Source: Parendozoicomonas verongulae
Lineage (GTDB): Bacteria; Pseudomonadota; Gammaproteobacteria; Pseudomonadales; Endozoicomonadaceae
Assembly (NCBI RefSeq): GCF_009711465.1
Contig: NZ_SMME01000867.1
Location: 1 to 64,000, forward strand
DNA length: 64,000 nt
Reading direction: 5' to 3'
Part shown: positions 41,219 to 49,142 of the stretch, one piece after another
Numbering within the stretch: the stretch's first letter is position 1
How the letters are laid out: each line of letters begins with the position of its first letter
Position numbers and translations under genes: made by a program
Notes under the pieces: model-generated
Databases searched by the model: none
What the model was told of the DNA's origin: nothing
Seen by the model: only the letters and a program-made list of their open reading frames with translations

Positions 41219-42613
41219 ATGGCCAAATCCCCCCTCACCGTCACAGCCTTCTTACTGACTGTTATTACGTTGTCTCTGTTTGCTTATGCAGGCGGCAGCC
41301 CTCAAGAGGTTCAGCAAAAACTCACCCAGACACTAGAGCACTGGTTCAGCATTACGCCCGGTAATAGTGATATTGACAGCTTTGACTATGCCGAGTTGAA
41401 AACCCTTGATGAGCTAAATGGCGAACTTGACCCAGATGTGGAAACCCATAAGGAACTTCTGCCAGCCGATGATATCCTGCTTTTTAAAACCCAACAGGCC
41501 GTCACCAAAGAGGTTCTCACCCACGGGAACTGGAAAAAGGCCTTTGAGACAATGGAGAAAGGGCGCTATAGGAAACACCTCAAGAGGGTTTTGGAAAGAC
41601 CCCGCACAGTACGAAAGGACAGGTATAAATCGAGTGATCAGAGTTTCTTTAGCGATAACCAAGAGCACCCGGAGCCTCACGTACACCAATCCGGCTCAGG
41701 TTTTCATAAGCAGCTCAAGGAAACACTTGACAGCATTCACACCCAGCTTTTAAAGGTTGATAGTGATCCAGACTACTGGAAGCTGCGATTCGTGGACAGG
41801 CCAGTCACCCGCATTACCATTGATCAGCGTGTTATCAATGAAGTGTTAACCTCATTTACCCATCAGGAAATTCTGGATGCCTTTGCAGAAAGGATTACCG
41901 CCAGCCTCTTAACGTTTGAGCAAACCGGCCTTGACGATCTTTATGCTGAGCTCATGCTGCTGCACATCTTTCTTAAGCCCACACAGGGGCTTGGCACTAT
42001 TCACCTGGGCATGCACACACAAGATATTCCTTACTGGTCGCCAACCAACCGAGACTTTGAGCGCGCAGCGACAGTTAAACTCAGTGGCGCAGCTCTCACC
42101 ACTGCTATGGCTCATGAGCTGAGCCTGCCACAAACTATTGAACAACATCAGGCTATCTCCAAACTGGTTGCTGCACTGAAGCAGACCATCTCCACACACA
42201 AAGGCCTGATGTTGACGCTGGATAACAGTAAAGCCGGAATGCAAACAGCACTGGCTTTAACTGCCGTACTGTTCGACCTTAGTGGTTTTAACGGACTGCA
42301 GGGCACCATCAGCCTTCTGGCGGAGCCACTCAAAGAGATTGGCTACCTGTGGGATATAAGAGCCTGTCGTTACTTCACCCAAAGCAGCGGCGGAAACAGT
42401 CAACAAAAAACGGAACACTGCACCAACCACATACTTAATGGCACACCTGCGACAGCCCAACTGAAAACAGTCATTGAAGGTCAGCTCGCCATCCACAGAG
42501 ATTCTGCATTGGATAGCTCAGATAAGTCGATTGCTTACCAACATGCCTATGGAGCAATCGCCATAAGAAAAATGACACACCAGGCCATCACTCTGTATAC
42601 GGAGAAGAAATAA
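41219..42613 (+). CDS. Exported protein of unknown function, first of a pair
   Basis: 464 residues with a signal peptide (MAKSPLTVTAFLLTVITLSLFAYA, likely cleaved near residue 24). The mature part is helical, with no motif I recognise; it has two Cys (near residues 383 and 399) that could form a disulfide, and a charged segment KRVLERPRTVRKDRYK near 125-140. Its stop directly abuts the ATG of the next gene (TAAATG), so the two are translationally coupled and probably act together in the periplasm or outside. Sits between recN and fur, where most relatives have nothing comparable. Confidence 0.75.
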   Translation: MAKSPLTVTAFLLTVITLSLFAYAGGSPQEVQQKLTQTLEHWFSITPGNSDIDSFDYAELKTLDELNGELDPDVETHKELLPADDILLFKTQQAVTKEVLTHGNWKKAFETMEKGRYRKHLKRVLERPRTVRKDRYKSSDQSFFSDNQEHPEPHVHQSGSGFHKQLKETLDSIHTQLLKVDSDPDYWKLRFVDRPVTRITIDQRVINEVLTSFTHQEILDAFAERITASLLTFEQTGLDDLYAELMLLHIFLKPTQGLGTIHLGMHTQDIPYWSPTNRDFERAATVKLSGAALTTAMAHELSLPQTIEQHQAISKLVAALKQTISTHKGLMLTLDNSKAGMQTALALTAVLFDLSGFNGLQGTISLLAEPLKEIGYLWDIRACRYFTQSSGGNSQQKTEHCTNHILNGTPATAQLKTVIEGQLAIHRDSALDSSDKSIAYQHAYGAIAIRKMTHQAITLYTEKK

Positions 42614-43852
42614 ATGAAGGAGGTACTCACTTTTAAACCCCTTCGGTTTTTTATTTTCCTCAGCATTCTGACCACAAACACTTTTGCTCATTATTTCTCA
42701 GGCGACAGCCTTAAAGCTTTACAGTATGAGTGCCAGGGAGTGCGAGATATCTCTGTGAGAGCAGAGATGTCGGAAGAGGCCTGTATTGTTGTTAATGCCT
42801 TTAACAGTTATGGCAACACTCTGCGGGATATGAGCAGCCTCTACACCGAGGCTAAAAGAATGCAGATGGATCAAACTGAAGCGATGCAGGGAGTTCTCGC
42901 TGAACTGAATCATCTCGTTAATATGATTCAGAATAATCAATCTCCGATGTATCCAGGCAACAACAAAAATACAACTTACACACTCACCAAGGATTTGGTT
43001 GCAAGAAATCTGAGTCTTTTAAACAGCCTGCTGAAAGAGCACACTTCGGCTACGTTAACGGCAGATGTTGCCAGCCAAATTGCAGAAACACTTCTCAACA
43101 TTGAAAAGAAAATGGGTGAGTATCTTTATGCCTACGATCTGATGACCTATCAGTGCCGCCCGGGGAGCCCTCATGACAAGGCAGTGCACTGCCCTCGACT
43201 TCTATTTATGGCTCCCGTTCTCTGGACATCCATTGCCGAACACCTGAATACAATCTCTCCATGGAGTGAGAGTGACATGACTCAGTTGCTCCCCATCATC
43301 AACAATATGCTGGATGCTCATTCACAGGTTACAGCAGGGTTACCCGTTTACATTCAGGCACATATACCTACAGCCGACTATCCCGTGATGACAGACACAG
43401 ATGGATTTTTAACTCTGGAAGGTGGGAGTAGCCCAGGCATAGACGACTACCTCGCATACCCAATAGATGCAGCCAACAGCATTTACTTTGGAATACTTTA
43501 CGGATGGCAAATGACCAGAGATTTTCATTCAACAGAGTTCAGTGAATCATCATTCAAGAGGTGGGGGTTTCTCGCCATGCAAAATCAATTCAAACTATCC
43601 CTGCAGGAGACTCTCACTTACGCCATTACAGCCTTCCAATATGCTGAGCAGTCACAAAGGAAAGCGCTGAAGATTCTCGCTTCGGCCCATCAGATGCCTA
43701 ACCACCCAAAGCTGATCTCTCCGCCATCATTTGCTGTTGAAATGCAGAAAGGAGCAGCAAACCGAACCCTCACTGGCCGAGAACAAGGGCTTATTGGCAG
43801 AGATATGTTTGATGTGAGTTTAGATTTTACAGCTGATCTGCAGCTGGATTAA
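42614..43852 (+). CDS. Exported protein of unknown function, second of a pair
   Basis: 412 residues with a signal peptide (PLRFFIFLSILTTNTFAH, cleavage near residue 26). The mature protein is largely helical, with Cys residues in the N-terminal third and around 187-200 (YQCRPGSPHDKAVHCPRL), suggesting disulfides and an extracytoplasmic location. No domain recognised. It begins at the base after the stop of the upstream exported-protein gene. GAAGGAGGT overlaps the start region, serving as a coupled ribosome binding area. A terminator follows. Confidence 0.75.
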   Translation: MKEVLTFKPLRFFIFLSILTTNTFAHYFSGDSLKALQYECQGVRDISVRAEMSEEACIVVNAFNSYGNTLRDMSSLYTEAKRMQMDQTEAMQGVLAELNHLVNMIQNNQSPMYPGNNKNTTYTLTKDLVARNLSLLNSLLKEHTSATLTADVASQIAETLLNIEKKMGEYLYAYDLMTYQCRPGSPHDKAVHCPRLLFMAPVLWTSIAEHLNTISPWSESDMTQLLPIINNMLDAHSQVTAGLPVYIQAHIPTADYPVMTDTDGFLTLEGGSSPGIDDYLAYPIDAANSIYFGILYGWQMTRDFHSTEFSESSFKRWGFLAMQNQFKLSLQETLTYAITAFQYAEQSQRKALKILASAHQMPNHPKLISPPSFAVEMQKGAANRTLTGREQGLIGRDMFDVSLDFTADLQLD

Positions 43853-43861
43853 ACACACTGA

Positions 43862-43893
43862 GCGAACCTCACTCTCACGGGGTTCGCCCTTTT
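43862..43893 (+). terminator. Terminator after the exported pair
   Basis: GCGAACC (43862-43868) pairs with GGTTCGC (43881-43887), followed by CCTTTTAC. It ends the two-gene unit before convergent fur. Confidence 0.7.
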
Positions 43894-43916
43894 ACACAAC
43901 CTGAGGCTAGCGGGAA

Positions 43917-44318
43917 TTACCGCTTACTTTTCACGTAAAGAACAAGGTTATGATCCACCAGGTCATAGCCATGCTCTTCAGCAATCATATGCTGGAGACG
44001 CTCAATGTCCTGATTCCGGAATTCAATAATATCACCGGTATCCATGCATACCATGTGATCGTGGTGCTCACCGCTTGCCAGTTCAAATACTGAGTGGCCG
44101 CCATCAAAGTTATGACGAATCACTAAACCGGCACTTTCAAACTGTGTCAGTACACGATATACAGTAGCCAGCCCGACATCCTCTTCTGCCTCAATAAGCG
44201 CCTTATAAACATCCTCTGCACTCATATGGCGATCTGCAGCATTCTCCAGAATCTGCAAAATCTTGACCCGGGGCAATGTAACCTTTAAACCGACCTTACG
44301 AAGCTCTTGATTTTCCAC
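43917..44318 (-). CDS. fur: Ferric uptake regulator Fur
   Basis: Iron-dependent repressor. The 133-residue protein resembles Pseudomonas Fur: winged HTH (LKVTLPRVKILQILEN; DVGLATVYRVLTQFESAGLV), metal-site segments NFDGGHSVFEL and GEHHDHMVCMDTG, and the C-terminal HNLVLYVKSKR. It has only one Cys in the HHDHMVC segment and lacks the C-terminal CxxC of E. coli Fur, as in pseudomonads. Starts at GTG 44318; the upstream in-frame codon is a stop. Divergent from bamE, the usual arrangement. Confidence 0.96.
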   Translation of the reverse strand: MENQELRKVGLKVTLPRVKILQILENAADRHMSAEDVYKALIEAEEDVGLATVYRVLTQFESAGLVIRHNFDGGHSVFELASGEHHDHMVCMDTGDIIEFRNQDIERLQHMIAEEHGYDLVDHNLVLYVKSKR

Positions 44319-44343
44319 TCAAGTATCCCTTTCTAAACCCCTG

Positions 44344-44370
44344 GAGATGTAATAAGCTGGGTATTATCTC
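44344..44370. promoter_or_regulatory. Imperfect palindrome in the fur-bamE control region
   Basis: GAGATGTAATA and TATTATCTC form an inverted repeat around AGCTGGG in the 85-base divergent region. It is A/T-rich and near both promoters, so could be a Fur autoregulatory site, but the match to the 19-bp Fur box is poor. Confidence 0.3.
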
Positions 44371-44403
44371 ATTTCCGTCCAAGATAGTGGAAGTCGGTAG
44401 ACG

Positions 44404-44862
44404 ATGCAAAAGCTAAAGGCAACGTTTGCTCTGGTTTTGTCAGCAACCCTTATGGGTGGGTGCTCCTGGTTTTCAGATAGCAACGCCAAACTGCTGAGTT
44501 TCCCAGGTGCCTATAAAATAGACATACAACAGGGCAATGTCATAACCCAGGACATGGTCAATCAACTGCGTCCCGGCATGACCCGCGAGCAGGTTCGTTT
44601 CGTTATGGGCGCACCACTGTTGCCAGATACTTACAACAGTGACCGCTGGGATTACATATACAGCTTCCAGCCAGGCGGTAAAGTTCGCACCCAGCAAACC
44701 CTGAGTGTATTCTTCAGGGACGATAAACTCGCCTCCTTTGAAGGGGATGTTTACCCAGGCGGTAACGACAACACTGTGGCTGAGCAGGTGAGTAAATCGG
44801 CCAATGATGATGCCCAGAGCGCCAAGCAGAAAGCTGAGAAGGATACTTCCGAGAGTATTTGA
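44404..44862 (+). CDS. bamE: Outer-membrane assembly lipoprotein BamE
   Basis: Part of the BAM complex that inserts beta-barrel proteins. The 152-residue precursor has a lipoprotein signal ([14 protein letters not shown], acylated Cys20) and the BamE core [31 protein letters not shown] and [11 protein letters not shown]. The C-terminal tail after residue 125 is Ala/Lys/Asp-rich and probably disordered. Also known as SmpA/OmlA; divergent from fur. Confidence 0.95.
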   Translation: MQKLKATFALVLSATLMGGCSWFSDSNAKLLSFPGAYKIDIQQGNVITQDMVNQLRPGMTREQVRFVMGAPLLPDTYNSDRWDYIYSFQPGGKVRTQQTLSVFFRDDKLASFEGDVYPGGNDNTVAEQVSKSANDDAQSAKQKAEKDTSESI

Positions 44863-44874
44863 ACAAGCCTTACC

Positions 44875-44901
44875 GGTAAGAACCTGAAAAAGGTTCTTAC
44901 C
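44875..44901. other. Hairpin downstream of bamE
   Basis: A perfect 11-bp stem GGTAAGAACCT/AGGTTCTTACC with a 5-base loop, between convergent bamE and the Uma2-family gene. No T-run on either strand, so a factor-dependent terminator or mRNA-stabilising structure. Confidence 0.5.
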
Positions 44902-44911
44902 AAAGACCCCT

Positions 44912-45481
44912 TCAAACGATGCCAATTACACTGCGATAAATCCTCTCCACAGCCACCTCAAAGTCGATAGATTCAAACTGTACATAATCTCCTTCCCTGT
45001 AACGAAACAGCCTCCACTGACATCCTGCCCGGCGGTAAGTATCAATTTTCGAGGTTGACTGATCTACCAGTACATATTCATGGAGTGAAGCAATTTGTGT
45101 GTAGGCTTCCAGTTTCCCTAAACGATCATGCTGCTCGGTACCCGGGGAAAGCACCTCCACAATTAGCCTGGGCTCATGTTCAACATACTGATCCTGTTTT
45201 CCACGGCCACAGGCCACCATAACATCAGGGTAGAAAAAGATATTATCTGACGGACTGCCCGCCTTCACTTTCATATCTGAGGCATACACCTGACAGGATG
45301 AACCTTCGAGGTGGTTACCCAGCAGGCGAGCCAGCGTAACTGTAAGCAGATTATGCCTGCGACTTCCTCCCACCATGGCATAGATGTAGCCATTCACGAA
45401 CTCGTAGCGACAACCATTTGCTCGTTCATGCTCGTGATACTGCTCTATGGTAATGGGAAAGCTGTCCATAAGGGTCTGCAT
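44912..45481 (-). CDS. Uma2-family (DUF820) putative endonuclease
   Basis: About 189 residues of the Uma2 family, a PD-(D/E)xK nuclease-like fold that is common in cyanobacteria and scattered in other bacteria. Visible motifs are EFVNGYIYAMVGGSRRHN (N-terminal Glu and His), FYPDVMVACG (PD) and PRLIVEVLSPGTEQHDR (ExV, catalytic Glu). Its biological role is not established. Start chosen at the ATG 45481; a TTG at 45502 adds seven residues. An isolated accessory gene between bamE and rnfH. Confidence 0.82.
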   Translation of the reverse strand: MQTLMDSFPITIEQYHEHERANGCRYEFVNGYIYAMVGGSRRHNLLTVTLARLLGNHLEGSSCQVYASDMKVKAGSPSDNIFFYPDVMVACGRGKQDQYVEHEPRLIVEVLSPGTEQHDRLGKLEAYTQIASLHEYVLVDQSTSKIDTYRRAGCQWRLFRYREGDYVQFESIDFEVAVERIYRSVIGIV

Positions 45482-45557
45482 TGGAGGAAACTCTATGCTC
45501 AAAATTATGAACCACAGAGTCTAGTCAGAAAAGAGCCTTACACGGTGGCGGTGATAG

Positions 45558-45881
45558 TTATTCCGCCGCTTTCGCAGCCTTTGCCTTCTCAGCCCGCTTA
45601 CGGCGAACCTCTTTCGGGTCTGCAATGAGGGGACGATAGATTTCGACTCGCTCTCCACTTTTCATGGCTTGTTCTGCAGGTTTGGGAACAGCCCTCCCGA
45701 AAATCCCCATTTTGGCCGAAGCCAAATCCAACTCAGGAAAGTCATCACAAATGCCTGACAGCTCAGCAGCCTGATACAGAGTCGTGCCCTCCGGTACCAG
45801 CAAACTGATAATTTTTTGCCTCTCGGGAAGGGCATAGGCCACTTCAACGGTAATCTCTTTACTGCTCACACGCTTATCCAT
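45558..45881 (-). CDS. rnfH: RnfH-family ubiquitin-like protein
   Basis: A small beta-grasp protein with the family motifs ITVEVAYALPERQKIISLLVPEGTT and GERVEIYRPLIADPKEVRRKRAEKAK. Function is unclear; in E. coli it is encoded beside ratA. Start at 45881 (MDKRVSSKEITVEV, 107 residues) overlaps the ratA stop by 8 bases, indicating coupled translation. Confidence 0.9.
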   Translation of the reverse strand: MDKRVSSKEITVEVAYALPERQKIISLLVPEGTTLYQAAELSGICDDFPELDLASAKMGIFGRAVPKPAEQAMKSGERVEIYRPLIADPKEVRRKRAEKAKAAKAAE

Positions 45882-46305
45882 ATACCTCATCGGCCCGGGT
45901 GCAGAATGCATCAACCATAGTGGATGCAACCTGCTCGAACACTTTGCCTACGGTAGATTTCAGTAAACCGCGGTTCATATCAAAAGCGAGATCAAGGGAT
46001 ACCTTACAGGCACCTTCCATCAGTGGCTTGAATGTCCAGATACCAGTGAGCGCTGTAAAGGGCCCTTCTTTCAGACCGATCTCAATGCGCTCACCGGGCC
46101 ACATGGTGTTGCGCGTTACAAAACTGCCAGACACCCCACCACGGCTCACATTCACACGCGCTTCCAGCACTGTGTCTGTTCTCTCGATAACCTCTGCCCC
46201 GGAGCACCAGGGCAAAAAACCGGGATAGGACTCTACGTCATTCACCAGCTGATACATATTTTCTGCAGAGTGCATCACCAATGCAGAGCGCTGTACTTTC
46301 TTCAC
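45874..46305 (-). CDS. ratA: Ribosome-associated START-domain protein RatA
   Basis: A 143-residue START/coenzyme-Q-binding fold (MKKVQRSALVMHSAENMYQLVNDVESYPGFLPWCSGAEVIE) resembling E. coli RatA and the eukaryotic Coq10. RatA was described as blocking 50S-30S association, and Coq10 homologues handle ubiquinone, so the role is debated. GTG start at 46305. Forms a pair with rnfH and is divergent from smpB in many genomes; here a transporter gene intervenes. Confidence 0.92.
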   Translation of the reverse strand: MKKVQRSALVMHSAENMYQLVNDVESYPGFLPWCSGAEVIERTDTVLEARVNVSRGGVSGSFVTRNTMWPGERIEIGLKEGPFTALTGIWTFKPLMEGACKVSLDLAFDMNRGLLKSTVGKVFEQVASTMVDAFCTRADEVYG

Positions 46306-46332
46306 TCGTTGTCCTTATTTACAAACTTGCAC

Positions 46333-47736
46333 TTACTTCCCAGTTATACCCAGCAACTCCATCAGCGGTTCTTCAATGGTTGAGAAGTAAAAAATCGTGA
46401 GCACGCAAATGGGTGCAACAACCCGACACATTGCCCGCCAGAGATTGAAGGCTCCCAATGGAATATTCAGCTCCTTATAAATATGAGAACGCTTCATCGT
46501 CCAACCGGCAAAGACCGCAATCAATAGGCCGCCCAGAGGCAGCGTAATGTTAGCTGTGAGGTAGTCAATAAACTCAAAGAAGGTCATCCCGAACAGCTGC
46601 GCGCTTTCGCCAGACCATTCATTAAACGAGAAAACAGTACCGAGACCAAACAACCAAACCAGAATACAATAAGCCACTGTTGCAGCTGCTCGACCGATAG
46701 AGAATCGCTCAACAACCCAGGCCACTGTTGGCTCGACAAGGGAGATAGCTGAGCTCAAGGCCGCGAGTACAACCAGAAGGAAAAACAAGCCACCGATCAT
46801 TTGACCGCCGGGTAGAGAGACAAAAGCCGAAGTAAGAGTCACAAACAACAAGCCGGGCCCCGCTCCCGGCTCCATACCGTTCGCAAACACCAGAGGAAAA
46901 ATCGCCATACCCGCCATCAACGCAATCGCGGTATCCAGCAGTACGACTGAGCTTGCCGTACGCGCGATGGAAGCCTTTTTCGGCATATAAGCACCGTATG
47001 CCATGATGGCGCACATGCCAAGGCTCAGAGTAAAGAATGCATGCCCCATAGCAGCCAGCACAGCATCCCAGCTTAAGTCTTCAGGGTGGAAAGAGAACAA
47101 AAAGCTCAGGCCTTCCATAAAGTGGCCAGAGCTGGTTGCACTGTAAATCAGCACAACCAAAAGAAGAGCCATCAGTGCAGGCATCATCACCCGAACTCCA
47201 CTCTCCAACCCTTTGTGAACGCCCCTTGCAATCACTAAACCGGTAAGCAGCATAAAGATGCTGTGCCAGAGGGTAAGCTGAACAGGATTGGCCAGCATAC
47301 TATCAAAGTTACTGCCAATCTCTGCTGCACTCATTCCTTGAAATGTGCCAGAGAACATTTGCAGGGTGTAATCAATCGCCCAACCAGCCACAACGCTGTA
47401 AAACGAGAGAATCAGGAAACCGGTGAGTGCCCCCAGCCATCCAACAGCTCCCCACCACTTACTTACGCCAGACTCGCGGGCAAGCTCACGCATGCTAACA
47501 ATCGGACTGTGACGACCATGACGCCCGAGTGCGGTTTCCGCCATCATAATTGGCAGGCCGATAACGGCAATACAAATCAGATAAACGAGTACGAATGCAC
47601 CACCACCGTTCACGCCGGTGATATAGGGAAACTTCCAAAGATTGCCCAGACCAATGGCAGAACCGGCCGCGGCTAGAACAAATGTCCAGCGATGAGTCCA
47701 AGTTTGGGCAGTTAGTGCCGCTTGCTGCTCGGCCAT
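46333..47736 (-). CDS. Neurotransmitter:sodium symporter (NSS/SNF) family transporter
   Basis: A 467-residue LeuT-fold sodium-coupled transporter with the family N-terminus WTFVLAAAGSAIGLGNLWKFPYITGVNGGGAFVLVYL, an unwound TM1 region that binds sodium and substrate. Bacterial members generally carry amino acids; the substrate is not predictable here. ATG at 47736 with GAGGAA five bases upstream is preferred over a TTG at 47748. Located 27 bases from ratA on the same strand. Confidence 0.93.
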   Translation of the reverse strand: MAEQQAALTAQTWTHRWTFVLAAAGSAIGLGNLWKFPYITGVNGGGAFVLVYLICIAVIGLPIMMAETALGRHGRHSPIVSMRELARESGVSKWWGAVGWLGALTGFLILSFYSVVAGWAIDYTLQMFSGTFQGMSAAEIGSNFDSMLANPVQLTLWHSIFMLLTGLVIARGVHKGLESGVRVMMPALMALLLVVLIYSATSSGHFMEGLSFLFSFHPEDLSWDAVLAAMGHAFFTLSLGMCAIMAYGAYMPKKASIARTASSVVLLDTAIALMAGMAIFPLVFANGMEPGAGPGLLFVTLTSAFVSLPGGQMIGGLFFLLVVLAALSSAISLVEPTVAWVVERFSIGRAAATVAYCILVWLFGLGTVFSFNEWSGESAQLFGMTFFEFIDYLTANITLPLGGLLIAVFAGWTMKRSHIYKELNIPLGAFNLWRAMCRVVAPICVLTIFYFSTIEEPLMELLGITGK

Positions 47737-47893
47737 GAAATTCCTCAAAAAACAGTTTTTTGTTCAATTAAACACGAGAAAGCTGCCATTCTATCGGTTT
47801 ACTTATAAGGTACAACCGCTAAGAGAATGCATACATCCGCAACCGACAGGATACTACGAATAGTTCTATCATGGCATTTGGGCAACAGGCACG

Positions 47894-47899
47894 TATAAT
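47894..47899 (+). promoter_or_regulatory. smpB: -10 element of a near-leaderless smpB promoter
   Basis: A perfect TATAAT ends 10 bases before the smpB ATG. Initiation about seven bases downstream would leave a leader of roughly 0-3 bases, and no ribosome binding site precedes the ATG. The -35 is weak. Confidence 0.45.
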
Positions 47900-47908
47900 T
47901 CCGGCATT

Positions 47909-48382
47909 ATGGCAAAGAAATCCAAGAAGGCTGGTGATTCCAGCATCGTAGTCAACAAGAAGGCTCGCCACGACTATCACCTTGATGAAACCTTCGAGGC
48001 GGGCGTTGCCCTCAGTGGTTGGGAAGTGAAAAGTCTCCGGCAGGGAAAAATCCAGCTGGTCGATAGCTATGTTCTGCTGAAAGACGGCGAAGCCTGGCTG
48101 ATTGGCGCCCAGATTACCCCACTCGCAACAGCATCGACCCACGTGATTGCTGACCCACGCCGGGACAGAAAGCTGTTGTTACACAAAAGAGAGCTGGCAA
48201 AACTTTTCGCAGAAACACAACAGGCCGGTAAAACCTGTGTGTGCACCAAACTCTATTGGAAGCAACACCTGATTAAGGCACAGGTATGCCTGGCACGAGG
48301 CAAGAAAGAGTACGACAAGCGCGCAACCACTAAAGAGCGCGAGTGGAACATCGAAAAGCAGCGCGTAATGGGACGTGGGTAA
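47909..48382 (+). CDS. smpB: SsrA-binding protein SmpB
   Basis: Partner of tmRNA in trans-translation. The 157-residue protein has the conserved [31 protein letters not shown] (tmRNA-binding beta barrel) and the C-terminal tail [26 protein letters not shown] that mimics codon-anticodon pairing in the A site. Immediately upstream of ssrA. It seems to lack a 5' leader. Confidence 0.97.
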   Translation: MAKKSKKAGDSSIVVNKKARHDYHLDETFEAGVALSGWEVKSLRQGKIQLVDSYVLLKDGEAWLIGAQITPLATASTHVIADPRRDRKLLLHKRELAKLFAETQQAGKTCVCTKLYWKQHLIKAQVCLARGKKEYDKRATTKEREWNIEKQRVMGRG

Positions 48383-48390
48383 AATATCTA

Positions 48391-48421
48391 TTGACCCCAC
48401 CCCATAAGATTCATTTAGAAT
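48391..48421 (+). promoter_or_regulatory. ssrA: Probable ssrA promoter
   Basis: TTGACC at 48391-48396 and TAGAAT at 48416-48421, spacer 19, about 46 bases before the mature tmRNA 5' end. The spacing is longer than ideal. Confidence 0.4.
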
Positions 48422-48467
48422 ATACAACAGGTTTCGGCTTTCGTAGCCCTACGAAAGCAAACCCACC

Positions 48468-48832
48468 GGGGGCGATTAGGATTCGACGACGGTGACGAAA
48501 CCCGAGGTGCATGTCGAGTGGGTAACAGCTCTCGTAAAATCAATTGTTACATTTTATTAGTTGCCAATGACGACAACTTCCAAGGAGCTCTGGCTGCTTA
48601 AAACCAGCCTCTCCCGATCACTCTGACTTTTCTGTTGGTTGGTACTGATCGCAACTTTAAACAGGATCGCTGCCTTCTGCGGGCCTGACGCGGAACAGCT
48701 AAAACTTACCAGGATCGCTTTGTTAATCCCGCCTGCCGGATCGTTCAAAGTTAAATCAAAGGCAGTTCTAAGCATGTAGAGCCAAGGGCAGAGTGCCGGC
48801 GGACGGGGGTTCAAATCCCCCCGCCTCCACCA
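48468..48832 (+). ncRNA. ssrA: Transfer-messenger RNA (tmRNA)
   Basis: 365 bases from GGGGGCGATTAGGATTCGAC to the CCA end. The acceptor halves GGGGGCG and CGCCTCC pair, and the T arm GGGGGTTCAAATCCCCC is complete. The tag reading frame starts at GCC 48563 and encodes ANDDNFQGALAA then TAA (48599-48601), ending in the LAA degron. It rescues stalled ribosomes with SmpB. The 3' end is the probable attachment site of the accessory DNA that follows. Confidence 0.97.
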
Positions 48833-49142
48833 CTCCTTTGGATGAATCTACACAATCCCATGCCGGTTCAGGCGAACTATATCCCCTACTATCAAACACT
48901 TAGCCAAGTGCGATGATTCACCCTGATTATTATGTAATCACCTGACCACTCGAAGAAAACTCGAATATTTCTCGAATAATTTCTGCACCAGCAATAATCA
49001 CTACATCCCGATAGACGATGAGAGAGTAAGAAAGTAGAAGCCCCAAAAGCATCGGTCAACATCTCTACTTTTTATTTTTGAAGAAAGGGAAAAGTACAGC
49101 TGGTGGGACAAACGACGGCGGGAGAACAATCAGCCTGCAGAG
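48833..49142. other. ssrA-integrase junction, probable attL arm region
   Basis: 310 bases without a gene between the tmRNA 3' end and the first integrase. It holds three CTCGAA words at 48949, 48960 and 48971, spaced exactly 11 bases (one helical turn), each followed by A/T-rich bases. That is the pattern expected of arm-type integrase or accessory-protein sites. A duplicated att core was not found within the window. Confidence 0.5.

Noticed and set aside
48557-48814. Minus-strand open frame inside ssrA
   Set aside because: It overlaps the tmRNA gene completely and has no protein-like features.
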